Shown here piece after piece: positions 18,141 through 26,328 of a stretch of DNA of 64,000 nt (position 1 is the stretch's first letter; every line of letters begins with the position of its first letter). A program made the translations under genes and the position numbers. The notes beneath the pieces were generated by a model, which did not search any database, was not told the origin of the DNA, and saw only the letters and a program-made list of their open reading frames with translations. This stretch comes from Nonomuraea cavernae (GTDB lineage: Bacteria; Actinomycetota; Actinomycetes; Streptosporangiales; Streptosporangiaceae): the NCBI RefSeq assembly GCF_014646355.1, contig NZ_BMNH01000006.1, positions 1,102 to 65,101 of the forward strand, given 5' to 3'.

Positions 18141-19409
18141 TCAGCTGCTCTCGGCGGTCTTCTGGAGCTCGCCGAGGACCTTGGCCGGATCGTCCTTGAC
18201 GGCCCCGCCGATGGTCTGCTTGATCTGCGGGTTCACCACGGCCCACTTCGGGTCCTGGAACGGGTAGAAGCTGGCGTTGGGCAGCGCGTCGAGGAACGGC
18301 TTGAGCTTCTCGTCGCCCGACAGCTTCTCGATGCCGCCGTTGGTGACGGGCAGCAGCTTGTAGGTGTCGCTGATCTTCTGCGCGGCGGAGCCGGTGTAGA
18401 AGAAGTCGAGGAACTTCTTGATCTCGGCGGGGTGGCCGTTCTTGTTGAACGCCATGATCCAGTCCATGACGCCGAGGGTGGTGTCGAGCGGTCCGGCCTT
18501 GCCGGGAATCGCCGTGACGCCGTAGTCCTTCAGGCCGGCCGCGTCGAAGATCGGGATCGACATGGGGCCGCCGTTGACCATGCCGACCTTGCCGGCGCCG
18601 AAGTCCTCCCAGACCGTCTTGCGGTCCTTGGTGCCGGGGTTGGGGGTGGTCAGGCCGGCGTCGACCAGGCCCTTGACGTAGGTGAAGGTCTCGACGTTCT
18701 GGGGGGAGTTGATCGCCCACTTGCCGGAGGCGTCCTTGTAGCCGCCGCCGTTGCCCAGCATCCACAGGAACGACTCGCCCTGGGCCTCCTCCTGGCCGAG
18801 CGGAAGGCCGAACGGCTGGCTCACGCCGGCCGCCTTCAGCTTCTCGGCGGCGGCCTTGAGCTCGTCCCAGGTCTTCGGCGGCTCGGCGATGCCGGCCTTG
18901 GAGAACAGCTCCTTGTTGTAGAACATGGCGCGGGCCGAGGAGACGAACGGGATGCCGTAGGCGGTGCCGTCGACCTTGCCGAAGTCGGCGAACTTCTGCA
19001 GCAGGTCACCGGAGACGTTCGGCGAGAGCACCTCGTCGACCTTGTGCAGCAGGCCGTCCTGGACGAAGCCGGAGTAGTCGCCGGTCTGCAGGATGTCGGG
19101 CACCTGGCCGTTCTGGACCATGGTGGCGACCTGCTTGTCGATGTCGTTCCAGTTGATGACCTGGACGTCCACCTTGATGCCGGGGTTGGCCGCCTGGAAC
19201 TCGTCCACGACGCCCCTCCAGAACGTCTCACCCGAGTTGGGCTTGCCTGGGCCGTCGCCGTAGTCGGCGGCGACCATCTTCAGCGTGACCTGGCCGCCGT
19301 CCGCGGCCTGGTCGCCGGTCGCCGTGCCGGAGTCGCCCGAGCCGCAGCTGGACAGGACCAGCATGGTCGCCAGGCCGAGAGCGGCGCCGCCCACAAGCTT
19401 GATGTTCAC
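18141..19409 (-). CDS. Sugar-binding lipoprotein of an ABC importer
   Basis: This 422-residue extracellular solute-binding protein of family 1 starts at GTG 19407-19409 and has lipobox LSSC (Cys about residue 22). The mature part has PGIKVDVQVINWNDIDKQVATMVQNG and SSARAMFYNKELFSKAG, typical of CUT1 binding proteins. It captures a sugar or oligosaccharide outside the membrane for the two downstream permeases. The substrate is not readable from sequence. The operators upstream resemble those of N-acetylglucosamine/chitin regulons, so an amino sugar is the first guess. Confidence 0.88.
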   Translation of the reverse strand: MNIKLVGGAALGLATMLVLSSCGSGDSGTATGDQAADGGQVTLKMVAADYGDGPGKPNSGETFWRGVVDEFQAANPGIKVDVQVINWNDIDKQVATMVQNGQVPDILQTGDYSGFVQDGLLHKVDEVLSPNVSGDLLQKFADFGKVDGTAYGIPFVSSARAMFYNKELFSKAGIAEPPKTWDELKAAAEKLKAAGVSQPFGLPLGQEEAQGESFLWMLGNGGGYKDASGKWAINSPQNVETFTYVKGLVDAGLTTPNPGTKDRKTVWEDFGAGKVGMVNGGPMSIPIFDAAGLKDYGVTAIPGKAGPLDTTLGVMDWIMAFNKNGHPAEIKKFLDFFYTGSAAQKISDTYKLLPVTNGGIEKLSGDEKLKPFLDALPNASFYPFQDPKWAVVNPQIKQTIGGAVKDDPAKVLGELQKTAESS

Positions 19410-19540
19410 CGTTAAGTACCGCCTTCTCGTCGGACGGGTCCCTGCTGGTCCGTACCAGCTGCCGACGCCGCCCCGTGGAACTGGGGGCGTGTGGAGCCGT
19501 GACCCCACACGTGTGCGCCAGAGTAAGCCTCTATTCGGCA

Positions 19541-19556
19541 GCCGGTCTATACCGGC
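19541..19556 (-). promoter_or_regulatory. DasR-like operator overlapping the sugar operon -10 box
   Basis: GCCGGTCTATACCGGC is a near-perfect palindrome (one mismatched pair) with core GGTCTATACC. On the minus strand the -10 hexamer TATAGA lies inside it, with TTGTGG 16 bases upstream at 19568-19573. A protein bound here would block RNA polymerase directly. The core resembles the DasR responsive element TGGTCTAGACCA of Streptomyces. Confidence 0.55.
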
Positions 19557-19598
19557 TGGTTGCGGTTCCACAACATCGAGGCGGTTCCGGCCGCACAT

Positions 19599-19612
19599 CC
19601 GGTCTAGACCAC
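19599..19612 (-). promoter_or_regulatory. Second DasR-like operator
   Basis: CCGGTCTAGACCAC contains the perfect palindrome GGTCTAGACC (19601-19610) and matches 11 of 12 positions of the DasR core TGGTCTAGACCA. It lies about 50 bases upstream of the first site, so two dimers could bind cooperatively. DasR is a GntR regulator of amino-sugar use in Streptomyces; no dasR gene is in this window. Confidence 0.6.
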
Positions 19613-19615
19613 ATG

Positions 19616-21478
19616 TCAGATGATCGTACGACGGAGGTTCTCCCCGCTCTCCGGCACGCCGATCCACGGGCCCTCGATGGACGGGTCGAGAATGCCCTCC
19701 TCCACGAAGGTGTATCGGCCCTCCAGCACGTACCGGGCGAGCCGCGCGTCCTCGCTGTCGCTGTTGTCCCAGAGCCGGTCGAACAGCGTGGCGACCCGTC
19801 GTCTGGCCTGCCCGCAGAACGTGTCGGCCAGCTCGTACGGCCGGCGGCCGAGGTCGCCCGAGTCCTCGTCGGCCCTGACGCACACGGCCGTCATCGCGAA
19901 CAGCTCCGCCCCGATGTCGACGATCCGGCCGAGGAACGCCTGCCGGTGCTCCAGCCGCCCCTGCCAGCGGGACATGCCGTAGAAGATGGACCGGGCCAGT
20001 TTCCTGCTGGTCCGCTCCACGAAGCGCAGGTGGGCCGCCAGCGGCCCGAACGAGGCGTAGGCCGTGGGCAGGTTGCCGCCGCCCGCCAGCAGGGTCGGCA
20101 GCCAGCGGGCGTAGAAGCCGCCGGCCCGCCTGAGCGCCTGGGCGCGTTCCGGGCGGGACGCCTCCGGGTTGATCAGCTCCCCGGCGGCCGACAGGTGCGC
20201 GTCGACCGCCTCGCGGGTGATCAGCAGCCGCATGATCTCGGAGGAGCCCTCGAAGATGCGGTTGATCCGGGAGTCGCGCAGCATCTGCTCCACCGGCACG
20301 CCCCGCTCACCGCGCGCGGCCAGTGACTCGGCGGTCTCGTAGCCGCGCCCGCCCCTGATCTGGACCAGCTCGTCGAGCGCCTGGTAGGAGAGCTCGGTGG
20401 CGTACAGCTTGGCCAGCGCGGCCTCGATCCGGATGTCGTTGCGCTGGTCGTCGGCCATCCGGCCGGTCAGGTCGCTGACCGCCTCCAGCGCGTAGGCCGT
20501 GGCGGCGATGAAGGCGATCTTCGTGGCCACCGCCTCGTGCTCGCCGATCCTGCGTCCCCACTGCACGCGCGCGTTGCCCCACTCGCGGGCGATCTTCACC
20601 GCCCACTTGGCGTTGCCCGCGCAGGTGGCGGGCAGGGACAGGCGGCCGGTGTTCAGCGTGGTGAGGGCGATCTTCAGCCCCTCGCCCTCACGGCCGATGA
20701 GGTTGCGCGCCGGCACCCTGACCTGGGCGAACTCGGTCACGCCGTTCTCGATGCCGCGCAGGCCCATGAACTGGTTGCGCCGCTTGACCGTGATGCCGGG
20801 AGAGTCGGCCTCGACGACGAAGGCGCTGATCTTCTTGCCCGTTCGCGCCATCACCACGAGCAGGTCGGCGACGACGCCGTTCGTGGTCCACAGCTTGACG
20901 CCGTCGATCACGTACTCGTCGCCGTCCCTGACCGCGGTGGTCGCCAGCCTGGCGGGGTCGGAGCCGACGTCGGGCTCGGTCAGCAGGAACGCCGAGATCT
21001 CCCCTCGCGCGCACCGGGGCAGGAACTCACGCTTCTGCTCCTCGGAGCCGAACAGCTTCAGCGGCTGCGGCACCCCGATCGACTGGTGCGCCGAGAGCAG
21101 CGTCGCCAGCGCCGGGCAGTAGGAACCGACGAGCATCAGCGCCCGGCAGTAGTAGAGATACGGCAGGCCCAGCCCGCCGTACTCCTCGCTGATCGTGATC
21201 CCGAACGCGCCGAGCCCGGCCAGCCCCTTCACCACGTCGTCGGGCACCTGCGCGGTCCGCTCGATCGCGGCCGGATCGACGTGCGCGTCGAGGAACCTGC
21301 GCACCGCCCTGACGAACTCCTCACCCCGCTTGGTCGCCTCGTCACCCGGCGTGGGCGCGGGATGGACCAGATCCAGCCGGAAATCCCCCAGGAACAGCTG
21401 TTTCGCGAAGCTCGGCCGCGTCCACTCCTGTTCGCGGGCCTGCTCGCCGAGCTCTCTTGCCTTGGCGTACTCGCTCAT
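19616..21478 (-). CDS. Long-form acyl-CoA dehydrogenase
   Basis: The 620-residue flavoprotein has the normal acyl-CoA dehydrogenase core: FLLTEPDVGSDPA, LWTTNG (flavin contact), RGGRGYETAE and IFEGSSEIMRL. An additional C-terminal region of about 150 residues resembles very-long-chain or mycobacterial FadE types. It would oxidise fatty acyl-CoA to the trans-2-enoyl form and pass electrons to ETF. It stands as a single gene on the minus strand, ending six bases beyond the DasR-like operator region of the sugar operon. A member of the beta-oxidation set in this window with the thiolase, crotonase and SDR. Confidence 0.88.
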   Translation of the reverse strand: MSEYAKARELGEQAREQEWTRPSFAKQLFLGDFRLDLVHPAPTPGDEATKRGEEFVRAVRRFLDAHVDPAAIERTAQVPDDVVKGLAGLGAFGITISEEYGGLGLPYLYYCRALMLVGSYCPALATLLSAHQSIGVPQPLKLFGSEEQKREFLPRCARGEISAFLLTEPDVGSDPARLATTAVRDGDEYVIDGVKLWTTNGVVADLLVVMARTGKKISAFVVEADSPGITVKRRNQFMGLRGIENGVTEFAQVRVPARNLIGREGEGLKIALTTLNTGRLSLPATCAGNAKWAVKIAREWGNARVQWGRRIGEHEAVATKIAFIAATAYALEAVSDLTGRMADDQRNDIRIEAALAKLYATELSYQALDELVQIRGGRGYETAESLAARGERGVPVEQMLRDSRINRIFEGSSEIMRLLITREAVDAHLSAAGELINPEASRPERAQALRRAGGFYARWLPTLLAGGGNLPTAYASFGPLAAHLRFVERTSRKLARSIFYGMSRWQGRLEHRQAFLGRIVDIGAELFAMTAVCVRADEDSGDLGRRPYELADTFCGQARRRVATLFDRLWDNSDSEDARLARYVLEGRYTFVEEGILDPSIEGPWIGVPESGENLRRTII

Positions 21479-21736
21479 GGCATCCTCCCGCCGACGCTAC
21501 GCGTCCCGAGCTTTCCTGTGTAGGCAGGATTAATCGGTTGCGCTCTGTCGAAGCGTGTCCGTAGTGTCTGGGACATGCGCCTTTACCAGTAGAACGCCGG
21601 GGCTGACCTGGATCAGCCCGGTTACTCAGCCGAACCGCCCGGCGGTGTTCACACCCCGCCGAAGTCCGTCCCGACGCGGCAGCTGAGCTTGTCGACCGGC
21701 CCCGGCCGCGTCACGAGTCACGTAAAGGAGCACTCC

Positions 21737-21877
21737 ATGCGAGTACGCGCAGGCAACAAGAAGAGTGGCAAGAAGAACGTCCCCGGAGTTCCCGGACGGA
21801 ACCTGCCCCCGGCACCACGGCAGCTGCCCCAGCGGCCGATCGCCCCGCCGAGGCGCATTCCGCCCAAGGGGCGCTAG
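21737..21877 (+). CDS. Small basic proline-rich protein, unknown
   Basis: This 46-residue reading frame starts at ATG 21737 behind an excellent ribosome site (AAAGGAG). The product is rich in Lys, Arg, Pro and Gly, with a KKSGKKNVPG start and a PPRRIPPKG end, and has no membrane segment or signal peptide. It is followed by a perfect terminator hairpin, which supports a real transcription unit. It resembles no family I know. An intrinsically disordered nucleic-acid- or ribosome-binding protein would fit the composition. The downstream YbaB-like locus starts after the terminator. Confidence 0.5.
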   Translation: MRVRAGNKKSGKKNVPGVPGRNLPPAPRQLPQRPIAPPRRIPPKGR

Positions 21878-21942
21878 ACCACTACCAGGATGGTGGTGAG
21901 TGCGGCGCGCGGCCCCCATACGCCCGGGCCCCCGCACACCCC

Positions 21943-21979
21943 GACGCCCCGGTTCCTCATTCCGAGGAACCGGGGCGTC
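21943..21979 (+). terminator. Strong hairpin terminator after the 46-residue gene
   Basis: GACGCCCCGGTTCCTC (21943-21958) pairs perfectly with GAGGAACCGGGGCGTC (21964-21979) around a five-base loop. There is no T-run. It separates the small gene from the YbaB-like locus. Confidence 0.8.
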
Positions 21980-22016
21980 CTCGTACCCCGAAAACCGGCC
22001 GATATGGAGGCTAACT

Positions 22017-22421
22017 ATGACATCTCCCCCCACACCCGACGAAGACCGGCGATATCTAGAGCAGCTGATCACACAGACCCGGACCGCGATGGACCACCTC
22101 CGCCAGGCCAAACGCCTGATCGGTGAGGCGGAGGGCACCGGCGAGGCCGCCCAGGGGCTGATCAGGGTGAGAGCCGACGGACGCGGCGGGCTCATCGGGG
22201 TCTCTCTCAATCCGCGTGCCCTGCGCCTCGACACCAGGACGCTCGGCGCCGAGGTGACCAAGGTCATCCAGGCGGCCCAGGAACACGCCGGCCGGATCAC
22301 CGGTGAGATCGTCCAGGACGCCGTCGCCCGCGCCGGCGGCCTTCCCGCGCCCCTGGACGAGACCTTCGTGCGCGACCGCATCGAACTCGCCGCCGCCGAC
22401 CTCTACTCGGAGCGGCCATGA
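22017..22421 (+). CDS. YbaB/EbfC-like nucleoid-associated protein
   Basis: This 134-residue protein has an N-terminal helix with many charged residues and the YbaB-type core: GLIRVRADGRGGLIGVSLNPRAL, then a long helix DTRTLGAEVTKVIQAAQEHA. YbaB/EbfC proteins bind DNA as dimers; actinobacteria carry many divergent copies next to WXG100-type genes. The ATG at 22017 has ATGGAGG upstream. Its TGA overlaps the start of the next YbaB-like gene by four bases, so they may form a heterodimer. Confidence 0.7.
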   Translation: MTSPPTPDEDRRYLEQLITQTRTAMDHLRQAKRLIGEAEGTGEAAQGLIRVRADGRGGLIGVSLNPRALRLDTRTLGAEVTKVIQAAQEHAGRITGEIVQDAVARAGGLPAPLDETFVRDRIELAAADLYSERP

Positions 22422-22801
22422 CGTACGGATTCAGGATCGATCCCGGCAATGTCCGCGCCCAGGACGTGGAGGAGGCCGAGCGACAGGCGGAGCGCGTCCA
22501 GGCGCTGCTCGCCGAGGAGGAGCGGCGCGTGTCGGAGATCGTCGGCACGGGCGGGGGCGACAGCGGCCAGGTGAGCGCTCTGGTGGCGGCCGACGGCCGG
22601 GTGCTCGAGGTCACCCTCCAGCCACGCGCGACCCGCGACGGCAGCGAGGCGCTCGCCGAGGAGATCCAACGGGCCGTTCAGAGAGCCCAGCTGGACGCCC
22701 AGCGGCAGGCCGAAGCCCTGCTGCGGGAGTCACTGGCCGAGGCTCTGCCCTCCCTCGACGCCCAGGCCCTCCAGGAGCGGCTCGGGCGCCTCCTCGACTG
22801 A
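22418..22801 (+). CDS. YbaB/EbfC-like protein, second copy
   Basis: This 127-residue protein has a coiled N-terminal helix (AQDVEEAERQAERVQALLAEEE), the YbaB-type strand segment GQVSALVAADGRVLEVTLQPRA and a C-terminal helix. It overlaps the preceding paralogue by ATGA and is followed 60 bases later by the WXG100-like gene. Two coupled YbaB-like genes in front of a type VII-like substrate form a recurring actinobacterial arrangement; their joint role is not established. Confidence 0.68.
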   Translation: MTYGFRIDPGNVRAQDVEEAERQAERVQALLAEEERRVSEIVGTGGGDSGQVSALVAADGRVLEVTLQPRATRDGSEALAEEIQRAVQRAQLDAQRQAEALLRESLAEALPSLDAQALQERLGRLLD

Positions 22802-22862
22802 CTCAGCGAAAGATCAGCCCCTTTTGCCGCAACTGTCACAGCTTCTGGCTATCGTCAGTTGA

Positions 22863-23171
22863 ATGAGCTCGGGATTTGGCATCGCTGCCGACACTCTGGC
22901 GCAGCAGGCGTCACGCATGCGGATACACGGGGAAGAGTACGACGCGGCAGTACAACGGTTACGGGAACGAGCCGGAGCATCGTGGGGCGACGACGGCCTG
23001 TTCGCCATCGTCAACCAGGTATGGGCGCAGTGCAGCCAGACCATCGTCGCCACGAAGAGCGCTCTGTCGGATGAGGTACGGGACACGGGCGGCGGCCTGA
23101 CGACGGTCGCCCGCAACATTCGCGACGCGGACACCGCCGCCACGATGCCCGAGGACGGCGCATGGGTCTGA
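22863..23171 (+). CDS. WXG100-like small protein
   Basis: This 102-residue, mostly helical protein has the length and pattern of ESX/type VII substrates: a helix from residue 5, a central GASWGDDGLF turn (WGD in place of WxG) and a second helix ending in TVARNIRDAD. Such proteins form helical hairpins that dimerise and are secreted by type VII systems. The next gene overlaps it by ten bases, so the two are co-translated and may be secretion partners. No ESX machinery gene lies in the window. Confidence 0.65.
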   Translation: MSSGFGIAADTLAQQASRMRIHGEEYDAAVQRLRERAGASWGDDGLFAIVNQVWAQCSQTIVATKSALSDEVRDTGGGLTTVARNIRDADTAATMPEDGAWV

Positions 23172-24025
23172 CCCTGTCGCCGGAGCTGGACGCGATCCTG
23201 GACCTGGCCGGCCTGCCCTTCCCCAACCTCGACGAGGACGAGGTCCACCTGGACGCCGACGCCGTCCGCGTCGTCCAGGCGGGCACGTCGCTCGTGGCCA
23301 CCGAGGCCGACACCACCCTGAACAGCACGGCCACGACCTACACGGGCGACTCGGCGACCCACCTCGCCGGCTACTGGGGCGAGGTCGGCAACGGCACCGG
23401 CCACCTGGCGCAGGCCTCGATCGCGGCGAGGATCGCACCGGTCGCGCTGGACGGCTTCGCGTACGTGGTGACGGGCACCAAGGTCGCCGTGGGCACGATC
23501 GCCGCCGTGGGCGCGGTGCGCCTGGCCACGGCCCTGCTGACGGGCGGGCCCTTCGCGGGGGTTTCCGCGACGGCCTCACTGCTCGCCACGCGGCAGGCGG
23601 GCGTGAGGGTGCTGCGCGAGGCCGGGGAGGGCACGAGCAGGGTGCTCGCCCCGGGCATCACCCGGCGGATCACAGAGCCGATGCAGCGGATCCTGCAGAA
23701 CCTGCGCGGGCCGGGCGGACCCGGCGGCGGATTCGGCGCTCCGGCGTTGGCCGGCGTCCCCACGCGCCTCGTCGGTCCGAGCAGCCGCAGGTCCTTCGAC
23801 AACATGCCTGGCATCATGCAGGCCAAGGGCGGTCGCGGAGGCGGGCGCAAGCCGAGCACCGAGGGCAGCGCCAACCTCAACGCCGCGGAGCAGGCGGCGA
23901 AGGACGCCAAGGCCGCCGGGCAGCCGTTCGACCGGAAGGCAGCCAAGGCCGCGGACGCGAAGGAGCGCAGGGCCGGCAAGTTCGAGGGCGACGTCAACGT
24001 GCAGAAGAGGGGAAGGAAGAATTAG
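23162..24025 (+). CDS. Putative type VII-secreted effector-like protein
   Basis: This 287-residue protein starts at ATG 23162 within the preceding gene. The N-terminal part is helical with a GDSATHLAGYWGEV turn (about residues 63-76) like the WXG-type head of secreted toxins. A hydrophobic stretch with VVTGTKVAVGTIAAVGAV follows (about 100-130), then a Gly/Arg-rich linker and a basic C-terminal tail of about 60 residues rich in Ala and Lys. I do not recognise a catalytic toxin domain in the tail. The following small acidic gene could encode a partner or immunity protein; that is inference. Confidence 0.55.
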   Translation: MGLTLSPELDAILDLAGLPFPNLDEDEVHLDADAVRVVQAGTSLVATEADTTLNSTATTYTGDSATHLAGYWGEVGNGTGHLAQASIAARIAPVALDGFAYVVTGTKVAVGTIAAVGAVRLATALLTGGPFAGVSATASLLATRQAGVRVLREAGEGTSRVLAPGITRRITEPMQRILQNLRGPGGPGGGFGAPALAGVPTRLVGPSSRRSFDNMPGIMQAKGGRGGGRKPSTEGSANLNAAEQAAKDAKAAGQPFDRKAAKAADAKERRAGKFEGDVNVQKRGRKN

Positions 24026-24274
24026 GTGGCCGAGCGGATCGGATATCAGACACATCACTTCTCGCTGGCCAACCCGCAGGGCGAGGGGCAGGAGGACGTT
24101 CCCACGCTGCTGCGCAGGGTCGCCGACACCCTCGACGGGCTGGGGGCGATCGAGATCCGCGATCTCATCCTGCACACGGACCTGGACGACGAGGGCACGT
24201 CCTGGCCGAGCGTCACGGTCTACTTCGACTACGACGAGGAGAACCCACCCGGCGACGACATGACGGGCGGCTGA
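24026..24274 (+). CDS. Small acidic protein, possible partner or immunity protein
   Basis: The 82-residue product begins with GTG directly after the TAG of the preceding gene. It is strongly acidic (HTDLDDEGTSWP and FDYDEENPPGDD segments) with an alternating beta-like pattern and no signal or membrane helix. Position after a putative secreted effector with a basic tail, and opposite charge, make a neutralising or chaperone role plausible, but there is no recognisable family. A strong bidirectional terminator follows. Confidence 0.5.
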   Translation: MAERIGYQTHHFSLANPQGEGQEDVPTLLRRVADTLDGLGAIEIRDLILHTDLDDEGTSWPSVTVYFDYDEENPPGDDMTGG

Positions 24275-24281
24275 AACCAGT

Positions 24282-24319
24282 GGTGCCCCGGCCCTTCGGA
24301 TCCGAAGGGCCGGGGCACC
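24282..24319. terminator. Perfect bidirectional hairpin terminator
   Basis: GGTGCCCCGGCCCTTCGGA (24282-24300) is followed directly by its exact reverse complement, ending at 24319. It lies between the convergent small acidic gene and the thiolase gene and would end transcription from both sides. Confidence 0.85.
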
Positions 24320-24418
24320 GTCACGCCAGGGGCGGTCCGGGCGAACCCGGCGCGAGGGGAGCCCGCCGGAGCCCCCGGCGAGGGCGCCCGCTCCGCCCTG
24401 ACGAGCCTTCGCCCGAGG

Positions 24419-25564
24419 TCAGAGACGCTCGATGATGGTGACGTTGGCCTGGCCGCCGCCCTCGCACATCGTCTGCAGGCCGTACCTGCCGCCGGTGCGC
24501 TCCAGCTCGTGCAGCAGCTTGGTCATCAGGATGGCTCCGGTGCCGCCGAGCGGGTGACCGAGGGCGATGGCGCCGCCGTTGGGGTTGACCTTGGCCGGGT
24601 CGGCGCCGAGCTCCTTGATCCAGGACAGCGGCACCGGCGCGAACGCCTCGTTGATCTCCGTCACGTCGATCTCGTCGATGGACATGCCGGCCTTCTTGAG
24701 CGCCTTCTGGGTCGCCGGGATCGGCGCCGTGAGCATGTACACCGGGTCGTCGCCGACCAGGGCCAGCTGGTGGATGCGGGCCCGCGGCGTCAGGCCGTGG
24801 TCGCGTACGGCCTGCTCGGAGGCGATCAGCACCGCGCCCGAGCCGTCGGAGATCTGCGAGGAGGTGGCCGCGGTGATCTGGCCGCCCTCCTTCAGGGTCT
24901 TGAGCGAGGCCAGCTTCTCCAGCGTCGAGTCGGGCCGCGGCCCCTCGTCGTCGGAGACCCCGTTGATCGGGGCGATCTGGTCCTTGAAGTAGCCGTTGGC
25001 GATGGCCTTCGCCGCCCGCTGGTGGGACTCGTAGGCGAACCTCTCGAGCTCGTCGCGCTTGAAGCCCCACTTCTCGCACATCAGCTCCGCGCCGCGGAAC
25101 TGCGAGATCTCCTGCTTGCCGTAGCGCTCGACCCATCCCTCGCCGAACGGGAAGGGCATGCCCTTCTCCAGCGCGGCGGTGATCGAGGCGCCCATGGGCA
25201 CGATGCTCATCGACTCGACCCCGGCCGCCACGACCAGGTCCTGGGTGCCGGACATGACGCCCTGCGCGGCGAAGTGGATCGACTGCTGCGAGGAGCCGCA
25301 CTGACGGTCGATCGTGACGCCTGCGGTGGTCTCCGGCAGGCCCGCGGACAGCCACGCGTTGCGCGCGATGTCCATGCTCTGGGGCCCGAACTGCATGACG
25401 CAGCCCATGATGACGTCTTCGACCGCCGCCGGGTCGACGCCGGTGCGCTCCATCAGCGCCTTGAGTGTGTGAGCGGCAAGATCAGTGGGATGGACGGTGG
25501 AAAGGCCGCCCTTCTTCTTGCCGACGGGGGTCCGGACGGCCCCGACGATGTACGCCTCTGCCAC
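24419..25564 (-). CDS. Acetyl-CoA acetyltransferase / thiolase
   Basis: This 381-residue thiolase has the acylation Cys in VTIDRQCGSSQQSIH (about residue 90), the NPNGGAIALGHPLGGTG block with catalytic His, and the C-terminal Cys in LQTMCEGGGQAN. It condenses or cleaves acyl-CoA with CoA in fatty acid degradation (FadA-like). The GTG start has GGAGG upstream. Two palindromes lie in its promoter region: AACCGA-N7-TCGGTT and ACAGA-N7-TCTGT; the second is shared with the acyl-CoA dehydrogenase at 30892. No FadB partner is adjacent. Confidence 0.92.
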   Translation of the reverse strand: MAEAYIVGAVRTPVGKKKGGLSTVHPTDLAAHTLKALMERTGVDPAAVEDVIMGCVMQFGPQSMDIARNAWLSAGLPETTAGVTIDRQCGSSQQSIHFAAQGVMSGTQDLVVAAGVESMSIVPMGASITAALEKGMPFPFGEGWVERYGKQEISQFRGAELMCEKWGFKRDELERFAYESHQRAAKAIANGYFKDQIAPINGVSDDEGPRPDSTLEKLASLKTLKEGGQITAATSSQISDGSGAVLIASEQAVRDHGLTPRARIHQLALVGDDPVYMLTAPIPATQKALKKAGMSIDEIDVTEINEAFAPVPLSWIKELGADPAKVNPNGGAIALGHPLGGTGAILMTKLLHELERTGGRYGLQTMCEGGGQANVTIIERL

Positions 25565-25576
25565 AGTGCCTCCTGA

Positions 25577-25595
25577 AACCGAGCATTATTCGGTT
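25577..25595 (-). promoter_or_regulatory. Inverted repeat AACCGA-N7-TCGGTT before the thiolase
   Basis: A 19-base element with perfect six-base arms spaced by seven bases lies between the thiolase start and the ACAGA-type palindrome. Symmetry and position suggest a TetR- or GntR-type operator. It is not found at the other fatty acid genes in the window. Confidence 0.4.
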
Positions 25596-25613
25596 ATTAA
25601 GGGAGAGACTACA

Positions 25614-25630
25614 ACAGAACGATGCTCTGT
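25614..25630 (-). promoter_or_regulatory. Operator-like palindrome ACAGA-N7-TCTGT before the thiolase
   Basis: ACAGAACGATGCTCTGT has five-base perfect arms with seven bases between. The same design (ACAGAATCGTATTCTGT) sits in front of the acyl-CoA dehydrogenase gene at 30843-30859. Both are 17 bases long and lie 30-50 bases before the start codon, which fits a shared TetR-family repressor. Confidence 0.5.
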
Positions 25631-25636
25631 GCCCTC

Positions 25637-26314
25637 TCACGCCGGCGGTAGAACATCCTCCGCCGCGTCCACCCGGAACCGCCACCGGTCCACGACCAGG
25701 CCGTTCAGGCCGTCGGCCAGCCGCAACGCGAGCGCGCCGAGCCGGGCCGGATCGTCACCGCGCAGCTCGATCGCGGTCAGCTCGGTCGCGAACGGCAGCA
25801 ACTCCCGCGCGGCCGGCGGCCGGCCCTTCTCCGGCACGACCAGGACCCGGACGCCGTCGACCGTGTAGACGAACTCCTCCTCCTGCTCGACCTCACCGTC
25901 GAGCAGCGGCAGCAGCTCCTCGTCCGTCGGGCGCACCGGCAGGATCACCGCGGGCCCGCCCCGGTCGGCCTCGCCCGGCTCGGCCGGATCGGTCACCTCG
26001 CCCCTGCAGACCGCCAGCCCACCGAGCCGGAACGCGATGCCCTCGGCCAGGTAGCGGTCGAAGAAGTCGAACGGCATCGGGCCCTCGGCCGTCACCCGGC
26101 ACGCCCAGACCTTCTCCAGCTCGCCGCCCACCAGCTCGGGCTCGGCCTCGACCGGGGCATGGACCCGGACGTCCACCGCCAGCACGTCGTCGCCGTCGGC
26201 TCGGGCGTCGGGATCGGCCAGCCGTACGATCCGCAGGAGCTCCGACTGGCTCGGCTTGGCGGGCAACGCCGCCGTGGGGCCAGTCCGCAGTCTCCGCTTC
26301 GCCATCCAGCCCAT
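25637..26314 (-). CDS. Conserved hypothetical protein
   Basis: This 225-residue soluble protein starts at ATG 26314 behind GGAGG. It has no signal or membrane segment. It contains several acidic stretches (EVEQEEEFVYTVDGVRVLVVPEKG) and a C-terminal DPARLGALALRLADGLNGLVVDRWRF helix-strand unit that recalls actinobacterial proteins of unknown function. I cannot assign a family. It ends about 70 bases before the thiolase start and is probably separately expressed from the sortase genes upstream. Confidence 0.6.
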   Translation of the reverse strand: MGWMAKRRLRTGPTAALPAKPSQSELLRIVRLADPDARADGDDVLAVDVRVHAPVEAEPELVGGELEKVWACRVTAEGPMPFDFFDRYLAEGIAFRLGGLAVCRGEVTDPAEPGEADRGGPAVILPVRPTDEELLPLLDGEVEQEEEFVYTVDGVRVLVVPEKGRPPAARELLPFATELTAIELRGDDPARLGALALRLADGLNGLVVDRWRFRVDAAEDVLPPA

Positions 26315-26328
26315 GCGCGCCTCCGCGA

